This document shows, piece after piece, positions 58,768 through 64,000 of a DNA stretch of 64,000 nt; the stretch's first letter is position 1; every line of letters starts with the position of its first letter. The notes under the pieces are model-generated. The model had not been told where the DNA came from and did not search any database. It saw only the letters and a program-made list of their open reading frames with translations. Made by a program: the position numbers and the translations under genes. Origin of the DNA: Calidifontimicrobium sp035325925. GTDB taxonomy: Bacteria; Pseudomonadota; Gammaproteobacteria; Burkholderiales; Burkholderiaceae_C. The DNA is taken from the NCBI RefSeq assembly GCF_035325925.1, contig NZ_DAOKZA010000009.1, positions 1-64,000 of the forward strand. The letters run 5' to 3'.

Positions 58768-58812
58768 CGCACCAGCGGCGTGCCCGAAGGCGCGGTGCAC
58801 CGCCTCGGTGCA
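58768..58812 (+). promoter_or_regulatory. Two NtrC-binding sites
   Basis: Site one, 58796-58812, is a perfect TGCAC-N7-GTGCA palindrome, the NtrC consensus. Site two, 58768-58784, has CGCAC-N7-GTGCC. Their centres are 28 bases apart, close to the spacing of tandem enhancer sites in glnA. They lie about 65-110 bases ahead of a sigma-54 promoter, the right place for an activator. Confidence 0.75.
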
Positions 58813-58876
58813 CCAACGGCGGGCGCCGTCGCGCGTTGCTGCCCCTGCCGCGCTGCAGCGACCGGCACGACAGAGG

Positions 58877-58892
58877 TGGCACGGAAGCTGCA
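58877..58892 (+). promoter_or_regulatory. Sigma-54 promoter of torF-glnK-amtB
   Basis: TGGCAC (58877-58882), five bases, then CTGCA (58888-58892): the -24/-12 pattern of sigma-54 (TGGCAC-N5-TTGCA). It lies 52 bases before the torF ATG. With the NtrC sites it explains induction under nitrogen limitation. Confidence 0.78.
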
Positions 58893-58943
58893 GGTGCGTT
58901 GTCGTCTTCCCGTCAACCCCCTCACCAGAAGCGGAGTCTGCAC

Positions 58944-59633
58944 ATGAAAAAGCCCCTCGTGGCCCTGGCCGCCCTCGCCGTCGTCGGCGCCGCGCACGCC
59001 CAACTCTCGGCCAACGTCGCGCTGACCAGCAACTACAAGTTCCGCGGCCAGGACCAGAGCGACAACCGCCCGGCGATCCAGGGCGGCTTCGACTGGACCT
59101 CCGGCGGCTTCTACGCCGGCAACTGGAACTCGAGCATCGGCTTCACCGACGCCGGCATCGAGTCCGACCTGTACGGCGGCTACCGCGGCGAGGCCGGCGG
59201 CGTGGCCTACGACGTCGGCGTGATCGGCTACCTGTATCCGAGCTTCGGCGACGGCAACACCGTCGAGGTGTACGGCGGCATCACGATCGGCATGTTCACC
59301 GCGAAGTACGCGCACACCGTCAGCAAGGGCTACTTCGGGCTGGCCGGCGATCAGGAGGGGCGCGGCACCGGCTACCTGTCGCTCGCCGCCGCGGTGCCGG
59401 TCAGCGACGCGGTGACGCTCGACCTCGGCGTCGGCTACACGCGCCTGTCCAGCGACCTGAAGGACGCGATCGGGCTGCCGAGCTTTTACGACTACAAGCT
59501 CGGCGCCTCGATGATGCTGCCCGGAGACTTCAAGCTCGGCGCCGCGTTCGTCGGCGCCACCAAGGACGGCGCGAACCAGTGGGGCGACGTGAACAAGGCG
59601 CGCTTCATCGTGACGCTGAGCAAGTCGCTCTGA
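58944..59633 (+). CDS. TorF-family putative porin
   Basis: Outer-membrane barrel of the TIGR02001/TorF family, 229 residues with a signal peptide (to AHA before QLSANV). Barrel features: SANVALTSNYKFRGQDQSD in part, ESDLYGGYRGE, and a C-terminal aromatic-poor end FIVTLSKSL. In Burkholderiales this gene often precedes glnK-amtB, and here shares their promoter, so it may pass ammonium or small amines. ATG at 58944. Confidence 0.85.
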   Translation: MKKPLVALAALAVVGAAHAQLSANVALTSNYKFRGQDQSDNRPAIQGGFDWTSGGFYAGNWNSSIGFTDAGIESDLYGGYRGEAGGVAYDVGVIGYLYPSFGDGNTVEVYGGITIGMFTAKYAHTVSKGYFGLAGDQEGRGTGYLSLAAAVPVSDAVTLDLGVGYTRLSSDLKDAIGLPSFYDYKLGASMMLPGDFKLGAAFVGATKDGANQWGDVNKARFIVTLSKSL

Positions 59634-59671
59634 GCGCGCCGCCCCTTCACGAAACCCCGAAAGGAGCAACC

Positions 59672-60010
59672 ATGAAGATGGTGACCGCCGTCGTCAAGCC
59701 ATTCAAGCTCGACGAAGTACGCGAGGCCCTCAGCGCGATCGGCGTGCAGGGCATCACGGTGACCGAGGTCAAGGGCTTCGGCCGCCAGAAGGGCCACACC
59801 GAGCTGTACCGCGGCGCGGAGTACGTGGTCGACTTCCTGCCCAAGGTGAAGATCGAGGCCGCGGTCGAGGACACGCTCGTCGAGCGCGTGATCGAGGCAA
59901 TCGAGTCGTCGGCTCGCACCGGCAAGATCGGCGACGGCAAGATCTTCGTGGCTGCGCTCGAGCAGGTGGTGCGCATCCGCACCGGCGAGACCGGCAAGGA
60001 CGCGCTGTGA
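59672..60010 (+). CDS. glnK: P-II nitrogen regulatory protein GlnK
   Basis: Binds ATP/ADP and 2-oxoglutarate, and blocks AmtB when nitrogen is plentiful. The 112-residue protein has the T-loop with uridylylated Tyr51 (GHTELYRGAEYVVDFLPKVK in part), and the C-terminal signature TGKIGDGKIFVAALEQVVRI (in part). AAGGAG precedes the ATG at 59672. It lies between torF and amtB; amtB linkage favours GlnK over GlnB. Confidence 0.96.
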   Translation: MKMVTAVVKPFKLDEVREALSAIGVQGITVTEVKGFGRQKGHTELYRGAEYVVDFLPKVKIEAAVEDTLVERVIEAIESSARTGKIGDGKIFVAALEQVVRIRTGETGKDAL

Positions 60011-60036
60011 GCGGCACAACCCACCGAGACATCCCC

Positions 60037-61428
60037 ATGAAGAGACTTCTTGCCATCCTCGCCCTCGGCTCGATGCTGCTGGGCTTCGCGGGCGCGTCGT
60101 TCGCCCAGGACGCCGCGTCGGCGGCGGCATCGGCCGTCGAGGCCGCCAGCGACGCCGCGGGGGCACCGGCCGAGGCCGCCGCCCCCGCCGCGGCGAGCGC
60201 CGTGCACAAGGGCGACGTCGCATGGATGATGACCGCCACGCTGCTCGTGCTGTTCATGGCCGTGCCGGGCCTGGCGCTGTTCTACGGCGGCCTGGTGCGC
60301 GCGAAGAACATGCTGTCGGTGCTGATGCAGGTGATGGTCGTGTTCTCGCTGATCAGCGTGCTGTGGGCCGTGTACGGCTACAGCCTCGCGTTCGGCGGCG
60401 AGGGCCTGATCATCGCCGGCTTCGACAAGCTGTTCCTGTCGGGCGTGACGATCGACACTCTGGCCGACACCTTCACCGCCGACGTCAAGCTGCCCGAGTA
60501 CGTGTTCGTCGCGTTCCAGGCCACGTTCGCCGGCATCACCTGCGCGCTGATCGTCGGCTCGTTCGCCGAGCGCATCAAGTTCTCGGCGGTGCTGCTGTTC
60601 TCGGTGATCTGGTTCACGCTCGCCTACCTGCCGATCGCGCACATGGTGTGGGGCGCCGGCGGCTACCTGCTCGACAAGGGCGCGCTCGACTTCGCCGGCG
60701 GCACCGTGGTGCACATCAACGCCGGCATCGCCGGCCTGGTGGGCGCGTACATGCTCGGCAAGCGCGTGGGCTACGGCAAGGAGGCGATGCCGCCGCACTC
60801 GCTGCCGCTGACGATGGTCGGCGCCGCGATGCTGTGGGTCGGCTGGTTCGGCTTCAACGCCGGCTCGAACCTGGAAGCCACCAGCGGCGCCGCGCTGGCC
60901 TTCGTCAACACGCTGCTGGCCACCGCCGCCGCGGTGCTGACCTGGTGCCTCGGCGAGGCGCTGACCAAGGGCAAGGCGTCAATGCTCGGCGCGGCGTCGG
61001 GCGCGGTCGCCGGCCTGGTGGCGATCACGCCGGCCTGCGGCACCGTCGGCCCGATTGGCGCGATCGTCATCGGCGGCGCGGCCGGCTTCGTCTGCCTGTG
61101 GGGCGTCAACGGCCTCAAGCGCATGCTCGGCGCCGACGACTCGCTCGACGTGTTCGGCGTGCACGGCGTCGGCGGCATCCTCGGCGCGATCCTCACCGGC
61201 GTGTTCTCCGCCGCGTCGCTGGGCGGCATCAAGGGCGACGACTACTCGATCGCCTCGCAGGTGCTGATCCAACTCGAGGGCGTGATCATCACCATCGTCT
61301 GGTCGGCGGTGGTCGCCTTCGTCGCCTACAAGGTGGTCGACACGCTGATCGGCCTGCGCGTGCCCGAGGAGGAGGAGCGCGAGGGCCTGGACATCACGTC
61401 GCACGGCGAGACGGCGTACAGCAAGTAG
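60037..61428 (+). CDS. amtB: Ammonium transporter
   Basis: Trimeric inner-membrane channel for ammonium. The 463-residue product begins with a signal peptide (MKRLLAILALGSMLLGF), then an Ala-rich linker and eleven helices. The twin histidines are in GTVVHINAG and VFGVHGVGG. The ATG at 60037 is preferred over an upstream GTG at 60007 that overlaps glnK, because the ATG starts the signal peptide. Last gene of the NtrC/sigma-54 operon. Confidence 0.96.
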   Translation: MKRLLAILALGSMLLGFAGASFAQDAASAAASAVEAASDAAGAPAEAAAPAAASAVHKGDVAWMMTATLLVLFMAVPGLALFYGGLVRAKNMLSVLMQVMVVFSLISVLWAVYGYSLAFGGEGLIIAGFDKLFLSGVTIDTLADTFTADVKLPEYVFVAFQATFAGITCALIVGSFAERIKFSAVLLFSVIWFTLAYLPIAHMVWGAGGYLLDKGALDFAGGTVVHINAGIAGLVGAYMLGKRVGYGKEAMPPHSLPLTMVGAAMLWVGWFGFNAGSNLEATSGAALAFVNTLLATAAAVLTWCLGEALTKGKASMLGAASGAVAGLVAITPACGTVGPIGAIVIGGAAGFVCLWGVNGLKRMLGADDSLDVFGVHGVGGILGAILTGVFSAASLGGIKGDDYSIASQVLIQLEGVIITIVWSAVVAFVAYKVVDTLIGLRVPEEEEREGLDITSHGETAYSK

Positions 61429-61449
61429 CGCCACCCGGCGTCGAACCCC

Positions 61450-61480
61450 GCGGGCCACCTTCGGGTGGCCCGCTGCTTTC
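61450..61480 (+). terminator. Rho-independent terminator after amtB
   Basis: A perfect 10-bp stem (61450-61459 with 61464-61473) and TTCG loop, followed by TGCTTTC. Lies 22 bases after the amtB stop. Confidence 0.85.
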
Positions 61481-61540
61481 GGCGCCCGCGCGCGGGGGGC
61501 GCTGCCTACAATCGACGACCCGCCGCCCAGGACACCCGCG

Positions 61541-62836
61541 ATGGTCCCGCACCTCATCACCGCCCTGACCGGGCCGATCAACGAGCTCGAGCAGCGCATG
61601 CTCGAGTCGATGCCGGCCATCGAGCGCTGGTTCCGCCTCGAGTGGATGGAGCACACGCCGCCGTTCTACACCTCGGTGGACATCCGCAACGCCGGCTACA
61701 AGCTCGCGCCGGTGGACACCAACCTGTTCCCCGGCGGCTGGAACAACCTCACCGACGAGATGCTGCCGCTGGCGGTGCAGGCGGCGATGGCGGCGATCGA
61801 GAAGATCTGCCCCGAGGCGAAGAACCTGCTGCTGATCCCCGAGCAGCACACCCGCAACACGTTCTACCTGACGAACGTGCAGCGGTTGATGCAGATCTTC
61901 CACCAGACCGGGCTGAACGTGCGCCTGGGCACGCTCGACGAGGAGATCAAGAAGCCGACCAAGGTCGCGCTGCCAGGCGGCAGCGAGCTCACGCTCGAGC
62001 CGCTGGTGCGCACGCGCACTCGCCTGGGGCTGAAGGACTTCGACCCCTGCACGATCCTGCTCAACAACGACCTGTCGGGCGGCATCCCGAAGGTGCTCGA
62101 GGGGCTGCACGAGCAGTACCTGCTGCCGCCGCTGCACGCCGGCTGGGCGGTGCGCCGCAAGAGCCACCACTTCCGCAGCTACGAGGAGGTGGCCAAGAAG
62201 TTCGCCAAGCTGCTCGGCATGGACCCGTGGCTGATCAACCCGATGTACGCGCACTGCGGCAAGGTCGACTTCGCCGAGGGCAGCGGCATCGACTGCGTCA
62301 AGGGGCACGCCGAGACGCTGATCGCCAAGGTGCGGCGCAAGTACAAGGAGTACGGGATCGCCGAGAAGCCGTTCGTCGTCGTCAAGGCCGACGCCGGCAC
62401 CTACGGCATGGGCATCATGACGGTGCGCGACCCGAAGGAGCTCGACGACATCAACCGCCGCACGCGCAACAAGATGAGCGTGATCAAGGAGGGCCAGGAG
62501 GTCACCGAGGTCATCATCCAGGAAGGCGTGCCGACCTACGAGCGCATCAACGAGGCGGTGGCCGAGCCGGTGGTCTACATGCTCGACCGCTACGTGGTCG
62601 GCGGCTTCTACCGCGTGCACGCCGAACGCGGCGTCGACGAGAACCTCAACGCGCCCGGCGCGGCGTTCGTGCCGCTGGCGTTCGCCGAGGCCAGCCACCT
62701 GCCGCGCCCCGGCGAGAAGCCCGGCGCGAGCGCGCCGAACCGCTTCTACATGTACGGCGTGATCGGCCGGCTGGCGATGCTCGCCGCCAGCTACGAGCTC
62801 GAGGCCACCGACCCCGACGCCGAGATCTACGAGTAG
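61541..62836 (+). CDS. gshA: Glutamate-cysteine ligase, proteobacterial type
   Basis: First step of glutathione synthesis. The 431-residue product belongs to the TIGR02049 family of GshA found in betaproteobacteria (not the E. coli type): RLEWMEHTPPFYTSVDIRNA (in part), VDTNLFPGGWNN, YTLTNVQRLMQIFH-like region FYLTNVQRLMQIFHQTG, and KADAGTYGMGIMTV. ATG at 61541, with AGGACA upstream and TACAAT 34 bases upstream as a -10. Confidence 0.92.
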   Translation: MVPHLITALTGPINELEQRMLESMPAIERWFRLEWMEHTPPFYTSVDIRNAGYKLAPVDTNLFPGGWNNLTDEMLPLAVQAAMAAIEKICPEAKNLLLIPEQHTRNTFYLTNVQRLMQIFHQTGLNVRLGTLDEEIKKPTKVALPGGSELTLEPLVRTRTRLGLKDFDPCTILLNNDLSGGIPKVLEGLHEQYLLPPLHAGWAVRRKSHHFRSYEEVAKKFAKLLGMDPWLINPMYAHCGKVDFAEGSGIDCVKGHAETLIAKVRRKYKEYGIAEKPFVVVKADAGTYGMGIMTVRDPKELDDINRRTRNKMSVIKEGQEVTEVIIQEGVPTYERINEAVAEPVVYMLDRYVVGGFYRVHAERGVDENLNAPGAAFVPLAFAEASHLPRPGEKPGASAPNRFYMYGVIGRLAMLAASYELEATDPDAEIYE

Positions 62837-62940
62837 CCGCGCGTTCGGGCCGCGGGCTGCGCCTTCGCGCGCAGCCGGCGCGCGGCGAGCATCGCGACGC
62901 CGACGCCGAATGCCGCCACGGCCGCCGGCGCGTCGCGGCC

Positions 62941-62974
62941 GCGGCACGCCGCACGCTTGTGCGCGGCGTGCCGC
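62941..62974 (+). terminator. Hairpin between gshA and kup
   Basis: A perfect 12-bp stem (62941-62952 with 62963-62974) with a 10-base loop, placed after gshA and 50 bases before the kup start. It lacks a T-run, so the end may be rho-assisted. Confidence 0.45.
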
Positions 62975-63024
62975 GCCGCCAGAATGCCCGGGCGGCGGGC
63001 ACGGCCGCGACGTACGCCTCCGCC

Positions 63025-64000
63025 TTGACCCCCCCGCGCGCCCCGCGCAGCCCCGCCGCCGTCGCCGCCCTCACGCTGGGCGCGCTCGGCGTCGTCTACG
63101 GCGACATCGGCACCAGCCCGCTGTATGCGCTCAAGGAGGTGTTCCACGCCGGCCACGTGCCGGTGACGCCTGCGCACGTGCTGGGCATCCTGTCGCTGAT
63201 CTTCTGGACGATGACGGTCATCGTCTCGGTCAAGTACGTGCTGCTGATCCTGCGCGCCGACAACCACGGCGAAGGCGGGCTGATCGCGATGCTCGCGCTG
63301 GCCACCAGCGCGGTGGCCGACAAGCCGCGGCTGCGCCGCGCGCTGCTGGTGGTCGGCATGTTCGGCACCGCGGTGTTCTACGGCGACGGCGTGATCACGC
63401 CGGCGATCTCGGTGCTGTCGGCGGTCGAGGGCCTCGAGGTCGCGGCGCCGGCGCTGCACGACGTCGTCGTCCCGGTCACGCTGGCGGTGCTCACCGCGCT
63501 GTTCGCGGTGCAGCGCTTCGGCACCGGCGGCATCGGGCGCTTCTTCGGGCCGGTCACGCTGCTGTGGTTCGTCGCGCTGATCGCGCTGGGCGTGCCGCAG
63601 GTGGCGGCGAACCCGACGGTGCTCGCGGCGCTGAACCCGCTGCACGCGCTCGCGTTCATCGCCGAGGAACCGCTGGTGGCCTTCGTCGCGCTCGGCGCGG
63701 TGGTGCTGACCGTCACAGGCGGCGAGGCGCTGTACGCCGACCTCGGCCACTTCGGGCGGCTGCCGATCCGGCTGGCGTGGTACGGCCTCGTGATGCCGGC
63801 GCTGGTGGTCAACTACTTCGGCCAGGGCGCGCTGCTGCTCGCGCAGCCCGAGGCGGTCGACAACCCGTTCTACCGCCTCGCGCCCGAGTGGGCGCGGCTG
63901 CCGCTGGTGTTCCTGGCCACCGCGGCCACCGTGATCGCGTCGCAGGCGCTGATCACCGCGGCGTTCTCGGTCACCAAGCAGGCGGTGCAGATGGGGCTGC
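63025..64000 (+). CDS. kup: Potassium uptake protein Kup, N-terminal part
   Basis: Proton-potassium symporter of the Kup/Trk-like family, with about 12 helices. The first 325 codons are in the window; the C-terminal cytoplasmic part is cut off by the window end. The family opening ALGVVYGDIGTSPLYALKE, ADNHGEGGLIAMLAL, AVFYGDGVITPAISVLSA and GGEALYADLGHFGRLPIRLAW (in part) are clear. No ATG fits; TTG at 63025 is the most likely start, and in-frame GTGs at 62968 and 62959 are the alternatives. Confidence 0.9.
   Translation, partial: MTPPRAPRSPAAVAALTLGALGVVYGDIGTSPLYALKEVFHAGHVPVTPAHVLGILSLIFWTMTVIVSVKYVLLILRADNHGEGGLIAMLALATSAVADKPRLRRALLVVGMFGTAVFYGDGVITPAISVLSAVEGLEVAAPALHDVVVPVTLAVLTALFAVQRFGTGGIGRFFGPVTLLWFVALIALGVPQVAANPTVLAALNPLHALAFIAEEPLVAFVALGAVVLTVTGGEALYADLGHFGRLPIRLAWYGLVMPALVVNYFGQGALLLAQPEAVDNPFYRLAPEWARLPLVFLATAATVIASQALITAAFSVTKQAVQMGL

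Noticed and set aside
60007..60036. GTG start of amtB overlapping glnK
   Set aside because: It would place ten polar residues before a clear signal peptide. The ATG at 60037 starts that peptide directly.
62827..62990. Reverse-strand frame ending in a PEP-CTERM-like hydrophobic tail
   Set aside because: A short hydrophobic stretch followed by arginines (AMLAARRLR) appears, but there is no VPEP motif, no plausible start and it lies in a GC-rich hairpin region.

Overview
The window is a stretch of chromosome from a very GC-rich betaproteobacterium of the order Burkholderiales, most likely in the Rubrivivax/Leptothrix/Piscinibacter neighbourhood. The reasons are gene content rather than any single marker: methionine synthase split into two genes, the PHA-granule protein PhaM, a DUF3567 protein, a TorF-type porin in front of glnK-amtB, the proteobacterial GshA family, and a malic enzyme fused to a phosphotransacetylase-like domain. 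I see no rRNA, tRNA, insertion sequence, prophage or CRISPR array. Almost every base is in housekeeping or metabolic genes, with short intergenic gaps. A run of 100 N at 2854-2953 is flanked by an exact 55-bp duplication and is probably an unresolved contig overlap rather than missing DNA.

Layout. 1-1615: tonB-exbB-exbD (reverse strand) behind a Fur-like palindrome. 1925-4872: an HDOD protein with a sigma-28-like promoter, four small unknown genes with a strong hairpin among them, and a small helix-turn-helix gene. 4971-10095: aldo/keto reductase, purT, an exported SRPBCC protein, a TerC-family membrane protein under a yybP-ykoY manganese riboswitch, a YdcF protein and a small unknown gene. 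10117-18523: a MoaD-like protein paired with an Asp-box propeller, an EF-G paralogue lacking the catalytic histidine, transporters, and small exported proteins. 18888-26203: glpK/glpD divergent pair, AraC regulator, transporters, a collapsed DUF885 gene and acuI. 26286-31365: a glycolate oxidase operon, glcD-glcE-lrgA-lrgB-glcF, in which an LrgAB membrane pair sits between subunit genes. 31498-40088: FIST/GNAT pair, phaM, a GDSL lipoprotein, ompW, and thiL-pgpA-pncC. 40179-45352: malic enzyme beside a sensor kinase/response regulator pair. 45371-52345: fadD, a membrane aspartic protease, VOC and FAH enzymes, DUF3108, DUF3567 and a GGDEF-EAL protein. 52439-57088: metH split in two with an opposite-strand lipoprotein gene between the halves and an S-adenosylhomocysteine riboswitch ahead of the second half only. 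57128-64000: comM, a nitrogen-regulated torF-glnK-amtB operon with two NtrC sites and a sigma-54 promoter, gshA and the start of kup.

How the parts fit. The metabolism shown is that of a respiratory heterotroph using glycerol (glpKD), glycolate (glcDEF), fatty acids (fadD) and C4 acids (maeB with its two-component neighbour), storing PHA, and scavenging ammonium and iron. The strongest new-biology leads are the glycolate operon with its embedded LrgAB pair, the split metH with half-specific riboswitch control, the MoaD/Asp-box pair, and the small-gene cluster at 3082-4136.
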